A DNA stretch of 64,000 nucleotides from Acidovorax soli (GCF_014207955.1 NZ_JACHLK010000009.1:246547-310546), one strand, 5' to 3'. Shown: positions 25,886 through 34,495, counted from the first letter of the stretch. Made by a program: numbers and translations. The notes: generated from the sequence alone by a model not told the origin.

Positions 25886-26944
25886 TCAGGCCGAGCCGCC
25901 AGGCACCTGCACCCCACCCACCACCGGCGGCACCAGCGCCTGGGCACGCCGCGGTGCCAGCGCCTGCTCGAACTGGCGTGTGGCGGCCTCCCAGTTGAAC
26001 TGCTCGGCATGGCGGCGCACCGCGTCGCGCGGCTTGAGCATGGCCGCCAGGCAGGCGGCGCGCAGGTCGGTGTCGAGCACACCGCCGGGCGAGTCCTTGC
26101 CCACCACGTCGATGGGCCCGGGCACCGGGTAGGCCGCCACGGGTGTGCCGCAGGCCATGGACTCGGCCATCACCAGGCCGAAGGTGTCGGTGACGCTGGG
26201 GAACACCATCACATCGGCCGTGCGGTAGACGGAAGCCAGCGCCTGTCCGTCGAGCACGCCGATCCAGCGCACCTGGGGGAAGCGGGCCTTGAGCCGGGGC
26301 AGCTCGGGGCCCTCGCCCGCCACCCACTTCTCGCCGGGCAGGTCCAGCTCCAAAAACTTGTGCACCTGCTTTTCCACCGCGATGCGGCCCACGTACAGGA
26401 ACAACGGCGCGCTGCCGCGCTCCATGCGCTCGCCCTCGGGCGAGAAGAGCGACAGGTTCACCCCGCGCGACCACAGCCGCGCACCGGTGAAGCCGCGCGC
26501 CTTCAGGTCGTCGACGATGGCCGGCGTGGGCGCCACCGTGGCGCGCGCGGCGTTGTGAAAGCGCCGCAGCAGCGCATAGCTCCAGCGTGTGGGCAGGCCG
26601 ATGCGGGCGTGCACGTATTCGGGAAACCGGCTGTGGTACGCCGTGGTGAAGGGCCAGCCTTCGCGGATGGCGAAAGACCGCGCCAGCCAGCCCAGCGGCC
26701 CTTCGGTGGCGATGTGCAGGCAGTCGGGGTCGATGGCGCGGATGCGCCGGCCCACCTCGGCGCGCGTGGTCAGCGCCAGCGCGATCTCGGGGTAGGTGGG
26801 GCATGGCATGGAGCGAAAGCCCTGGGGCGAGAGGATCTCGACCTCGTGCCCCATGCGCTGCAGCTCGGCGCGCGTCATCTTGAGCGTGCGCACCACGCCA
26901 TTGACCTGGGGCTCCCAGGCATCGCTCACGATCAGTATCTTCAT
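25886..26944 (-). CDS. Glycosyltransferase family 4/group 1 protein
   Basis: 352 aa GT-B-fold transferase. The N-terminus MKILIVSDAWEPQVNGVVRT is typical of mannosyl/glucosyl-transferases of the MgtA/GumH type. The C-terminal nucleotide-sugar site has VYRTADVMVFPSVTDTFGLV followed by MAESMACGTPVAAYP (E-x7-E motif). It probably glycosylates a diacylglycerol or phosphoinositol-like lipid at the cytoplasmic membrane; the acceptor is not known. It lies 22 bp downstream of lplT on the same strand, which supports a phospholipid or glycolipid role. Confidence 0.88.
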   Translation of the reverse strand: MKILIVSDAWEPQVNGVVRTLKMTRAELQRMGHEVEILSPQGFRSMPCPTYPEIALALTTRAEVGRRIRAIDPDCLHIATEGPLGWLARSFAIREGWPFTTAYHSRFPEYVHARIGLPTRWSYALLRRFHNAARATVAPTPAIVDDLKARGFTGARLWSRGVNLSLFSPEGERMERGSAPLFLYVGRIAVEKQVHKFLELDLPGEKWVAGEGPELPRLKARFPQVRWIGVLDGQALASVYRTADVMVFPSVTDTFGLVMAESMACGTPVAAYPVPGPIDVVGKDSPGGVLDTDLRAACLAAMLKPRDAVRRHAEQFNWEAATRQFEQALAPRRAQALVPPVVGGVQVPGGSA

Positions 26945-26966
26945 CGGCGCCTCTCTTCCTTTTGCA

Positions 26967-28235
26967 TCAAGGGTGGTGGGGGGATGTGGCTTGCGCGGCC
27001 TGCAGCGGCGCCTCACTGTCGGCCTGCTGCAGGGCCCGGTGCGAAACGTGCCAGCGCCAGCCGGCCAGCGCCGTGCAGCCCGCAACCAGCAGGCCCAGCG
27101 CGGCGATCAGCCCGCCCGTGGTCCCCCCCAGTGCCAGCAGCAGGGTGTAGGCGCCCAGCATGAGCAGCACGCTCAGGTTCTCATTGAAGTTCTGCACGGC
27201 GATGGATTCGCCCGGGCTCAACAGCACATGGCCGCGGTGCTGCAGCAGCGCATTCATGGGCACGACAAAGGCGCCCGAGGCAAAGCCCACGGCCGCCAGC
27301 AGCGGAATGGCCCAGGCGACTGACTCCACCAGCAGCATCAGCGGCACGGCCAGCCCGATCAGCACGCCCAGCGGCAGTACGCGCGGCGCCTGCGCCAGCG
27401 ATACCCAGCGGCCCGCCAGGGCAGCACCGGCCGCAATGCCCACCGCCACCACAGCCTGCAGATAGGCCGCCTGGTCCAGCCCCAGCGCCAGCGACTGCTG
27501 CGCCCAGGCCAGCACAACGAACTGCAGCGTGGCGCCCGCGCCCCAGAACAGCGTGGTCACCCCCAGCGAGAGGCCGCCCGCCCGGTCGCGCCACAGCACG
27601 CCCTGCGCCAGGCCAAAGCGCGACAGCAGCGTGGGCAAGCGCCAGGCCGACGATGCACCCGCCGCCGGGCGCCGTGGAATGAAGCCGTTGAGCACACCGG
27701 CCGCCAGGTACACCGCCATGACGGCCAGCAGCGCGACCTGCAGGCCCCCGCCCTCCCCTTCTCCCCACAGCGCGGCAAAGCCATCGCTCACCAGCCAGCC
27801 CCCCAGCGCCGTGCCCAGGATGATGGCGCCCACGGTGCTCACCTCCAGCCAGCCATTGGCGCGCACCAGGGCCGCAGGCGGCACGCGCTCGGTGACCAGG
27901 CCGTACTTGGCGGGCGAATAGCAGGCCGCGCTCGGCCCCGCCAGGCAAAAGGCCGCCAGCGGGTGCAGGCCCAGCAGCATGGCCAGCGCGGCGCAGGCCT
28001 TGAGCAGGTTGGCGGCCAGCATCACCCGCTCCTTGGGCCAGCGGTCGGCCACCACGCCCACGCAGGGCGCCAGCACCACATAGGCCACGGTGAAGACCAG
28101 CTTGAGCAGCGGCGCCAGCCACGCCGCCTCGCCCCTCTGCATGAGGCAGGCAATGGCCACCACGAGCAGCGCGTTGTCGGCCAGCCCCGAGACGAACTGC
28201 GCGGCGACCAGCAGGCGCACACCACGAATGCTCAT
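26967..28235 (-). CDS. lplT: Lysophospholipid transporter LplT (MFS)
   Basis: 422 aa major-facilitator protein with 12 helices. The N-terminus MSIRGVRLLVAAQFVSGLAD and the motif LAPCVGVVADRWPKERVMLA match LplT. LplT flips lysophosphatidylethanolamine inward across the inner membrane for re-acylation. In enterobacteria the acylase Aas is encoded next to it; no Aas is seen here, only a glycosyltransferase. ATG 28235 is preferred over the open frame back to 28280. Confidence 0.85.
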   Translation of the reverse strand: MSIRGVRLLVAAQFVSGLADNALLVVAIACLMQRGEAAWLAPLLKLVFTVAYVVLAPCVGVVADRWPKERVMLAANLLKACAALAMLLGLHPLAAFCLAGPSAACYSPAKYGLVTERVPPAALVRANGWLEVSTVGAIILGTALGGWLVSDGFAALWGEGEGGGLQVALLAVMAVYLAAGVLNGFIPRRPAAGASSAWRLPTLLSRFGLAQGVLWRDRAGGLSLGVTTLFWGAGATLQFVVLAWAQQSLALGLDQAAYLQAVVAVGIAAGAALAGRWVSLAQAPRVLPLGVLIGLAVPLMLLVESVAWAIPLLAAVGFASGAFVVPMNALLQHRGHVLLSPGESIAVQNFNENLSVLLMLGAYTLLLALGGTTGGLIAALGLLVAGCTALAGWRWHVSHRALQQADSEAPLQAAQATSPHHP

Positions 28236-28482
28236 GGGGTGTCGCCTGCAGGGCTGCCACATGCGTTCATGGCGCGCCATTAGGCAGGGCGCATGTGTCT
28301 TTTGCGTGACGGTAGCCCTCTACCGCGCCCTGGACAAAAGAAAGGAGAAGCTGGTGCAGCCGATGCCAGGGCCAACAGCGTCTCTGCGGTCTCCCTCGGG
28401 CACGGCGCGCTGCAGTGACGCGGCAACACCTTGCCATGCCAGCAGAACGGGCAAGCCAGCGCTCTGCGTTTGGCAATGGCTC

Positions 28483-29400
28483 CTATGCGCTGGCGCTTTG
28501 CTCCACAGCCGCAGAGGGCCGCCTGGCCAGTTCGATGAAGGCCCGCACATAGTCGATGGCCGTGTCGGCCTCGCGCGCCCCCAGAAAAATCTGCTTGGCG
28601 ATGCCGCGCGCGCCCAGGCGCACGGGCACCACGTCCATTCTGGCCGCGTACTCCTCGACCAGCCAGCGCGGCAGGGCCGCCACGCCGCGGCCGCTGGCGA
28701 CCATCTGCAGCATGATGTCCGTGGTTTCGATGGCCTTGTGGCGTTTGGGCGTGACACCGGCCGGCAGCAGAAACTGGTTGTAGATGTCCAGGCGCTCGAT
28801 GTCCACGGGGTAGCTGATGAGCACTTCCTGCGTCAGCTGCTGCGGCTTCACGTAGGCCGCCGAAGCCAGGGCATGGCCCTTGGCGACCACCAGCACCTGC
28901 TCGTAGTCGAACACGGGCTCGAACTTGAGCCCCGGCTTGAACAGCGGGTCGGGCGTGACCAGGAGGTCGATCTCGTAGCCAAAGAGCGCGCCGATGCCGC
29001 CGAACTGGAATTTCTGCTTCACGTCCACATCCACATCAGGCCATGCGGCCAGGTAGGGTGACACCACCTTGAGCAGCCACTGGTAGCAGGGGTGGCACTC
29101 CATGCCGATGCGCAGCGCGCCGCGCTCGCCCTGCGCAAACTGGCCCAGGCGCTCTTCGGCCAGGTCCAGCTGCGGCAGCACGCGGTTGGCCACCGCCAGC
29201 AGGTACTGGCCGGCCTGCGTCAGGCGCAGGCTGCGGCCTTCGCGCAGCCAGATGTCGGTGCCCAGCTGCTGCTCCAGCTTCTTCATGCTGTGGCTCAGGG
29301 CCGACTGGGTGAGGTTGAGCACGCCGGCAGCGGCCGTGAGCGAGCCTTGCTTTTCAACCTGCTGAACGATGCTGAGGTGGATGCGCTCCAACATTTGCAT
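28483..29400 (-). CDS. metR: MetR-like LysR-family regulator
   Basis: 305 aa. The N-terminus MQMLERIHLSIVQQVEKQGS and LTQSALSHSMKKLEQQLG match MetR, the homocysteine-responsive activator of methionine biosynthesis. The effector domain (GALRIGMECHPCYQWLLKVV) also has the MetR Cys-His-Pro-Cys signature. It is divergent, with only 71 bp between, from a flavin reductase, a DUF1852 gene and a MesD-type methionine synthase. This makes control of that set by homocysteine very likely. The intergenic DNA is AT-rich and contains TTCA-N8-TGAA at 29409-29424. Confidence 0.88.
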   Translation of the reverse strand: MQMLERIHLSIVQQVEKQGSLTAAAGVLNLTQSALSHSMKKLEQQLGTDIWLREGRSLRLTQAGQYLLAVANRVLPQLDLAEERLGQFAQGERGALRIGMECHPCYQWLLKVVSPYLAAWPDVDVDVKQKFQFGGIGALFGYEIDLLVTPDPLFKPGLKFEPVFDYEQVLVVAKGHALASAAYVKPQQLTQEVLISYPVDIERLDIYNQFLLPAGVTPKRHKAIETTDIMLQMVASGRGVAALPRWLVEEYAARMDVVPVRLGARGIAKQIFLGAREADTAIDYVRAFIELARRPSAAVEQSASA

Positions 29401-29471
29401 GATCCAAATTCATGGATTTGTGAAATAAAACCATTTTACTTCATCAACCGCCGCCACTAGCATCCCCTCCC
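29401..29471. promoter_or_regulatory. MetR-type divergent promoter/operator region
   Basis: 71 bp of AT-rich DNA between metR and the flavin reductase gene. ATCCA (29402-29406) and TGGAT (29413-29417) are inverted; TTCA at 29409 and TGAA at 29421 form a second dyad. MetR sites are built from TGAA/TTCA half sites in other bacteria; the exact site here is inferred. Confidence 0.5.
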
Positions 29472-30065
29472 ATGACAGCAAACATGGCACATCCCCTGCG
29501 CATCGTCGCGGTTTCCGGCGGCTTGCAGCGCCCCTCCAAGGCGGCGGCTCTGGCAGAGCATCTGCTGGACCTGATCGCCGACGAACTCCCGTGCGAACAG
29601 CGCCTGGTCGAGCTGGGCCCGCTCGCGCCGCAGCTGGCGGGCGCGGTGTGGCGCTCCCAATTGCCCGATGCGGTGGAGCGGGAGCTGGCAGTGGTCGAAC
29701 AAGCCGACGTGCTGGTGGTGGCAACCCCGGTCTACCGCGGCGCCTACACCGGGCTGTTCAAGCATTTCTTCGACTTCATCCACCAGGACGCCCTGGTCGA
29801 CAAGCCGGTCTTGCTGGCGGCCACCGGCGGCAGCGAGCGCCATGCGCTGGTGATCGACCACCAGTTGCGCCCACTGTTCAGCTTTTTTCAGGCGCGCACC
29901 TTGCCGCTGGGCGTCTACGCCACGGACCAGGACTTCACCAACCACCGCCTGCAGAGCGAGGCCCTGATCGCGCGGGCCCGGCTGGCGGTGCAGCGGGCAT
30001 TGCCGCTCATTGCACTGGCGCGCCACACCAAGCCCTTGCAGGCCGAAGACGTGGTGCTGGCCTGA
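29472..30065 (+). CDS. NADPH-dependent FMN reductase (MsuE-like)
   Basis: 197 aa flavodoxin-like fold reductase. It begins with LRIVAVSGGLQRPSKAAALA, which forms the flavin-phosphate loop. ATPVYRGAYTGLFKHFFDFI is the conserved flavin-binding helix, and LLAATGGSERHALVIDHQLR matches the MsuE/SsuE group. It supplies reduced FMN to flavin-using oxygenases. It is the first gene before DUF1852 (3 bp gap) and MesD. MesD-type synthesis needs oxygen in studied bacteria, so this enzyme may provide the reductant; that link is inference. The start could be ATG 29472 or 29484; neither has a strong Shine-Dalgarno site. Confidence 0.85.
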   Translation: MTANMAHPLRIVAVSGGLQRPSKAAALAEHLLDLIADELPCEQRLVELGPLAPQLAGAVWRSQLPDAVERELAVVEQADVLVVATPVYRGAYTGLFKHFFDFIHQDALVDKPVLLAATGGSERHALVIDHQLRPLFSFFQARTLPLGVYATDQDFTNHRLQSEALIARARLAVQRALPLIALARHTKPLQAEDVVLA

Positions 30066-30068
30066 GCC

Positions 30069-31085
30069 ATGACCCGCCTTGACTCCCCCCATTCAGCCCA
30101 CCCCATCGCCATGCACCAAGAACCCGCCTTTCACCTCAAAAGCATCTGTTTCGATGAGAACTACCAGCCATCGGACAGCACGCGCATCACCACCAACTTT
30201 GCCAACCTGGCCCGCGGAACCAGCCGCCAGCAGAACCTGCGCAATACGCTGCGGATGATCGACAACCGCTTCAACAACCTGGCGCATTGGGACAACCCGA
30301 CGGGCGACCGTTATTCCGTCGAACTGGAGATCATCTCGGTCGAGATGAGCATCGGCGCGGAGACCCGCCGTGCGGCGTTTCCGCTGATCGAGATCCTGAA
30401 AACCTGCATCCTCGACAAGAAAACCAACCAGCGCATTGACGGCATCGCGGGGAACAATTTCTCGTCCTACGTGCGCGACTACGACTTCAGCGTGGTGCTG
30501 CCGCAATACAACGCCCATCGCGCGGAATTTGGCATGCCCGACGATTTTGGCGACCTGCATGGCAAGCTGTTCCAGCAGTTTGCCAACTCACGCCTGTACA
30601 AGGAGCACTTTGGCAAGCCGCCGGTCATCTGCATCAGCGCCTCGACCAGCAAGACCTACCAGCGCACCGGCAACCAGCACCCGGTGCTGGGTGTCGAGTA
30701 CCAGCAGAACGAACTGTCCTCCACCGACCAGTACTTCGCCAAGATGGGCATGCAGGTGCGCTTCTTCATGCCGCCCAATGGCGTTGCGCCCTTGGCCTTC
30801 TACTTCCATGGCGACCTGCTGGGCGACTACACGAACCTCGAATTGATCGGCACCATCAGCACCATGGAGACCTTTCAGAAGATCTACCGCCCCGAGATCT
30901 ACAACGCCAACTCTGCCGCCGGCAGAATCTACCAACCGAGCTTGAAGAACCAGGATTACTCGTCCACGCAGATCGTCTACGACCGCGAAGAACGCAGCCA
31001 ACTGGCGATCACGCAGGGCAAGTTTGCCGAAGAGCACTTCATCAAGCCGTACAAGAACGTTCTTGAGCAATGGGCGGCCCGATGA
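30069..31085 (+). CDS. mesX: DUF1852 protein, probable MesX partner of methionine synthase
   Basis: 338 aa soluble protein of the DUF1852 family. Visible conserved blocks are TRITTNFANLARG, RMIDNRFNNLAHWDNP, NFSSYVRDYDFSVVLPQYN and GVEYQQNELSSTDQYFAKMG. DUF1852 genes sit almost always beside MesD-type methionine synthases, and published genetics on folate-independent methionine synthases names it MesX and finds it necessary for MesD. The chemistry is unresolved. Here it lies between a flavin reductase and mesD on one strand. The start at 30069 is followed by a second possible ATG at 30111; the sequence before the domain is not conserved-looking, so the later start is quite possible. Confidence 0.85.
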   Translation: MTRLDSPHSAHPIAMHQEPAFHLKSICFDENYQPSDSTRITTNFANLARGTSRQQNLRNTLRMIDNRFNNLAHWDNPTGDRYSVELEIISVEMSIGAETRRAAFPLIEILKTCILDKKTNQRIDGIAGNNFSSYVRDYDFSVVLPQYNAHRAEFGMPDDFGDLHGKLFQQFANSRLYKEHFGKPPVICISASTSKTYQRTGNQHPVLGVEYQQNELSSTDQYFAKMGMQVRFFMPPNGVAPLAFYFHGDLLGDYTNLELIGTISTMETFQKIYRPEIYNANSAAGRIYQPSLKNQDYSSTQIVYDREERSQLAITQGKFAEEHFIKPYKNVLEQWAAR

Positions 31086-31181
31086 CCGCTCTGATGCTCG
31101 ATCTGCCGGTGTGATAGCGTGCCTTGACGCCTCGGCATATGCTCACCCAACCCTCTTCGTTTAGAACAAAGGAATTCTCAG

Positions 31182-32207
31182 ATGTTTGAAACCTCCATCG
31201 CCGGCAGCCTGCCCAAGCCCGCCTGGCTGGCAGAAACCAACAAGCTCTGGCCCCAGTGGATGGCCGAAGGCGATGCACTGCGCCAGGCCAAGGCCGACGC
31301 CACCCTGCTGTGGATCAAGGCGCAGGAAGACGCAGGCCTCGATATCGTGGGCGATGGCGAGCAGTCGCGCCAGCACTTCGTGCACGGCTTTCTCGAACAG
31401 GTCGAAGGCATCGACTTCGAGCACAAGGTGAAGATGGGCATCCGCGACAACCGCTACGACGCCATGGTGCCGCAGGTGGTCTCGGCCCTGCGCCTCAAAG
31501 GCCGCGTGCACGCCTTCGAGGCCCAGCTGGCGCGCGCCCACACGAAGAAGAAGCTCAAGTTCACCCTGCCCGGCCCCATGACGATTGTCGACACCGTGGC
31601 CGACCGCTTCTACGGCGACAAGGTGAAGATGGCCTTTGCCTTTGCCGAACTGCTCAACCAGGAGGCCCTGGCGCTGCAGGCCGATGGCGTGGACATCATC
31701 CAGTTCGACGAACCCGCCTTCAACGTCTACATGAAAGACGCCGCCGACTGGGGCGTGCAGGCGCTCGAGCGCGCCGCGCAGGGCCTGACCTGCACGACGG
31801 CGGTGCACATCTGCTACGGCTACGGCATCAAGGCCAACACCGACTGGAAGAGCACCCTGGGCGACGAATGGCGCCAGTACGAGGCCGTGTTCCCGGCCCT
31901 GGCCAAGAGCAGCATCGACCAGGTGAGCCTGGAATGCATCCACTCCCACGTGCCGCCCGAGCTGATGAAGCTGCTGGCCGGCAAGGACGTGATGGTCGGC
32001 GTGATCGACGTGGCCAGCGACGTGGTCGAGACCCCCGAGGAAGTGGCCGACACCATTGCCCGCGCTCTGGAGTTTGTGCCCAAGGAACGGCTGTTCCCGT
32101 GCACCAACTGCGGCCTGGCTCCCATGGGGCGCGATGTGGCGTGGCGCAAGCTGCAGGCGCTGGCTGAGGGTACGAAGCTGGCGAAGGAGCGGTTGGCCGC
32201 GGCGTGA
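31182..32207 (+). CDS. mesD: MesD-type (core MetE-like) methionine synthase
   Basis: 341 aa protein matching only the C-terminal, zinc-binding half of cobalamin-independent methionine synthase MetE (about 750 aa), so it lacks the N-terminal folate-binding half. The zinc ligands are present: His209 and Cys211 (AVHICYGYG), Glu251 (VSLECIHSH) and Cys310 (CTNCGLAPMGR). DIIQFDEPAFN supplies the homocysteine-binding site. It begins MFETSIAGSLPKPAWLAETN. The start has AAAGGAAT nine bases upstream. Together with the DUF1852 gene upstream this identifies the MesD family, which makes methionine without methyl-tetrahydrofolate; the methyl donor is not established. Confidence 0.88.
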   Translation: MFETSIAGSLPKPAWLAETNKLWPQWMAEGDALRQAKADATLLWIKAQEDAGLDIVGDGEQSRQHFVHGFLEQVEGIDFEHKVKMGIRDNRYDAMVPQVVSALRLKGRVHAFEAQLARAHTKKKLKFTLPGPMTIVDTVADRFYGDKVKMAFAFAELLNQEALALQADGVDIIQFDEPAFNVYMKDAADWGVQALERAAQGLTCTTAVHICYGYGIKANTDWKSTLGDEWRQYEAVFPALAKSSIDQVSLECIHSHVPPELMKLLAGKDVMVGVIDVASDVVETPEEVADTIARALEFVPKERLFPCTNCGLAPMGRDVAWRKLQALAEGTKLAKERLAAA

Positions 32208-32247
32208 CGCCCCCGCGGCAGGCAGGCTGCGCAGACCACAACCACCG

Positions 32248-32826
32248 CTACCAATCGAATGCCTGCTGGCGCGACACCAAAGGCCAGCGGCCCAGCACCA
32301 CATGCTCGCTCAGCCCATACAGGCTGTCCACCAGCATGAACTCCGACACCCGCCATGCAAACGGCTCAATCGCGCGCCGGGCAAAGGGCGCATGCCGGTA
32401 GTCCAGCGTGACATGGGGGCTGAAGCTGCGGCGAATCTGGCTTTCGTGAAAGCCCACCCGCCGCATCGCCTGCGCCAGACTGTGTTCGAAACCGCAAATG
32501 CCGCGCAGGCCCGCCGCCCGGCCGGTCAGCTGCGCCATGCTTTTGCCATCGGGGTGCGTGCTCGATTGCACGGCATCCAGCCAGATGTCGAACGGCTCGG
32601 CCACCACGGTGTTGCCCGCCGCCATTGCCAGATCGAGCTGGCGGGTTGGAATGCGGTCCAGAAAGCGGCCCATCTTCTCGATGGTGATGTGCAGGCCGTC
32701 CTCGCGCATGGGCGCGCCCCGCTCAGGAAAGGGCGACAGGCCCAGGCTGCCGAGCAGCCCGACTGCCCGGCATGCCAGATGGGCAGGAAGGCCGACAAAA
32801 AAGTAGAGGTCGTGGGGCTGTGCCAT
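32248..32826 (-). CDS. 2'-5' RNA ligase family / RNA 2',3'-cyclic phosphodiesterase
   Basis: 192 aa 2H-phosphoesterase superfamily protein (LigT/ThpR type). The two HxT motifs that define the family are in LHITIEKM and SPHVTLDY. Members open 2',3'-cyclic phosphates on RNA ends and can join some 2'-5' ends. The start is ATG 32826 (MAQPHDLYFFVGLPAH); a frame open back to 33069 crosses the neighbouring promoter and is not credible. It is divergent from two orphan genes across a LexA box 46 bp upstream of its start, so it may also respond to DNA damage. Confidence 0.85.
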   Translation of the reverse strand: MAQPHDLYFFVGLPAHLACRAVGLLGSLGLSPFPERGAPMREDGLHITIEKMGRFLDRIPTRQLDLAMAAGNTVVAEPFDIWLDAVQSSTHPDGKSMAQLTGRAAGLRGICGFEHSLAQAMRRVGFHESQIRRSFSPHVTLDYRHAPFARRAIEPFAWRVSEFMLVDSLYGLSEHVVLGRWPLVSRQQAFDW

Positions 32827-32871
32827 GGCGATCAGACGTCCGGTGAAGGCGGCACCCATTTTGCACAAATA

Positions 32872-32887
32872 CTGTATAAAAATACAG
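32872..32887. promoter_or_regulatory. LexA box (SOS operator)
   Basis: CTGTATAAAAATACAG, a perfect CTGT-N8-ACAG operator as used by LexA in beta- and gammaproteobacteria. A TTGCAC -35-like hexamer (32861-32866) and a TACAGT -10-like hexamer (32883-32888) with 16-bp spacing place it over a plus-strand promoter. Confidence 0.85.
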
Positions 32888-33010
32888 TTATTTTTCCTTA
32901 AACACCCCAAAGACCAGGCTCGCGCACCCGAAAAATTGACAGGTCCAGACGCCGATGCGGCCCGCAATAATGGACAGGTTGCCACCACCGATGGAGCGCA
33001 CTTTTTCACC

Positions 33011-33697
33011 GTGAACATCAACACCCTGCGCAAGAAAGCCAAAGCCCATACGCTGGAGGTCGAGGACATTCTGGCGGCGGCTGCGCGCCGCCCAGCGGGC
33101 CTGCAGGAAGAGCTTCAGCGCCTGTCTGCCGAACTGGAGTGGTCGCACACGCCCCACCCACGCGGTGGCGGCCACGTCGTGCCTTTCGCCCGCTGGGCCG
33201 AGGTGGCGGGCGCCTACGCAGAGCATGGCATCCCCGGCCTGGCAGGGTGGATGCAGGCGACGGCGCGGGCAGCAGCAGGGCACGGGGCACCCGCCGACTA
33301 CGTGCTTGCGATGCTCGAGGCGCTCAAGACGCAGGAAGCCAACGACGCCCTCTTCTCCCTGTTTGCCCATGTGCTGGACGACCCAGGGGGCCATGTGGCA
33401 GAGGCGCTGGAACTGGCCAGCACCATCAACATCAAGTTTTCGTTCAAGGGCTCTTTGCCGCCAACGCCCGCCCAGGCCGACCAGGCCCGGTCGTTCTTGA
33501 TGGCGCTCTACCCCCTGGCCCGCAAGGAAGCCGAGCGCTGCACCGTGGTCTGCGCCCTGCGGGGTGTGGGTGATGAATCCACGGCCCAGTTCCTGGCCAC
33601 GATCAAGCCCTTTAGCGGCCCACATGCGGGGCTGGAAAAGTCGGCGCTGCGGGCCATTCGCAAGAGGCTGCAGGGCACGGCGTCAGCGGCCCCATGA
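33011..33697 (+). CDS. Hypothetical protein, HEAT-like helical, LexA-box controlled
   Basis: About 228 aa; I do not recognise a named family. The first segment is basic and helical (NINTLRKKAKAHTLEVEDIL). The rest is regular amphipathic helices in pairs (DYVLAMLEALKTQEANDALF, EAERCTVVCALRGVGDESTA), suggesting a HEAT-like solenoid used for protein binding. The start is uncertain. GTG 33011 leaves the LexA box and promoter upstream, while the open frame back to ATG 32825 would put the box inside the gene. It overlaps the next gene by four bases, so the two are one transcription unit, probably induced by DNA damage. Confidence 0.6.
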   Translation: MNINTLRKKAKAHTLEVEDILAAAARRPAGLQEELQRLSAELEWSHTPHPRGGGHVVPFARWAEVAGAYAEHGIPGLAGWMQATARAAAGHGAPADYVLAMLEALKTQEANDALFSLFAHVLDDPGGHVAEALELASTINIKFSFKGSLPPTPAQADQARSFLMALYPLARKEAERCTVVCALRGVGDESTAQFLATIKPFSGPHAGLEKSALRAIRKRLQGTASAAP

Positions 33698-34488
33698 GCT
33701 TCGACTTCGTGTTCTTTCGCCTCCAGCGCGCACCGGACGCCCGCGCCTGGGCCCGCTTTGCCATCGACCAGATCGCCGCCCACGGCCACAACACCCCTGC
33801 GCTGGTGGGCGGCAAGGGTTCTGGCTGGCGCAAGGCCCCACCCGGCCGCGAGGCGCTGATCGAGGCAATTGCGGCATCGCGCAACCGCTCGGTACAGGCA
33901 GGCAGCAACCCCAGAAGCCGCGACCCTCTGGACGGCTGGGGCATCTACTGCGCCCACCCCGGCGAGCACGATGCCCACCTCTGCCGCTACCGCGAGCCCT
34001 CTTCTACCCCCGCCAACCTGCACGACTGGTTTGTCGCCTCGGCCCAGGCGCTGGCTGGCATCGCCGACATCAGATACGGCTTCGGCTATTCCGGGCGCAC
34101 CCCGAAGGACGTGTACTGTGGCCTGGGCATGAGCGCAGGCAAGCCGAGCCCCGAGCTGGCCCCACTGTTTGCCGACGAGGAAAAAGTGGCACGCTGGTTT
34201 CGCGCCTGCGCGTGGAACACGGATGGCGCGTACGTCAGGGACGCGTTTCCGGTCAATGTGCTGGGCCGGGATTTTCTGGATATGAAGGCTTCGACCTCGG
34301 GCGAGGCGCTGGCGAATGGACTGGCGGTGTTCGGTGGTCTTGAGCGGCTTACCCCGGGCCTGCATGTCTGGGCCATCATGTCGGAAGAGCAGCGGCAGGC
34401 GGCATCCGAGTTTTTGGCGCAGCGGCAGCTGTCTGTTGTGTCCCATTCTTACGGCAGCCACAGCCAGGTCAAGCCGGCAGGCCACTGA
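33694..34488 (+). CDS. Hypothetical protein, second gene of LexA-boxed pair
   Basis: 264 aa soluble protein, family not recognised. It begins MSFDFVFFRLQRAPDARAWA and contains Trp/Gly-rich loops (GGKGSGWRKAPPG, DGWGIYCAHPGEHDAH) and a region IADIRYGFGYSGRTPKD. No signal peptide, membrane helix or catalytic signature is clear. The style resembles small immunity or stress proteins, but that is only an impression. Its ATG overlaps the upstream gene's TGA (ATGA). A perfect 13-bp hairpin follows eight bases after its stop. Confidence 0.65.
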   Translation: MSFDFVFFRLQRAPDARAWARFAIDQIAAHGHNTPALVGGKGSGWRKAPPGREALIEAIAASRNRSVQAGSNPRSRDPLDGWGIYCAHPGEHDAHLCRYREPSSTPANLHDWFVASAQALAGIADIRYGFGYSGRTPKDVYCGLGMSAGKPSPELAPLFADEEKVARWFRACAWNTDGAYVRDAFPVNVLGRDFLDMKASTSGEALANGLAVFGGLERLTPGLHVWAIMSEEQRQAASEFLAQRQLSVVSHSYGSHSQVKPAGH

Positions 34489-34495
34489 ACGGACA

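Noticed and set aside
28236..28482. Possible small gene between lplT and metR
   Set aside because: The frames are shadows or lack a start with a ribosome site; I see no motif or hairpin of interest in these 247 bases.
32825..33010. N-terminal extension of the LexA-boxed orphan gene back to ATG 32825
   Set aside because: It would place the LexA box and promoter inside the coding sequence and overlap the opposite gene's start; the extension also has unusual composition.
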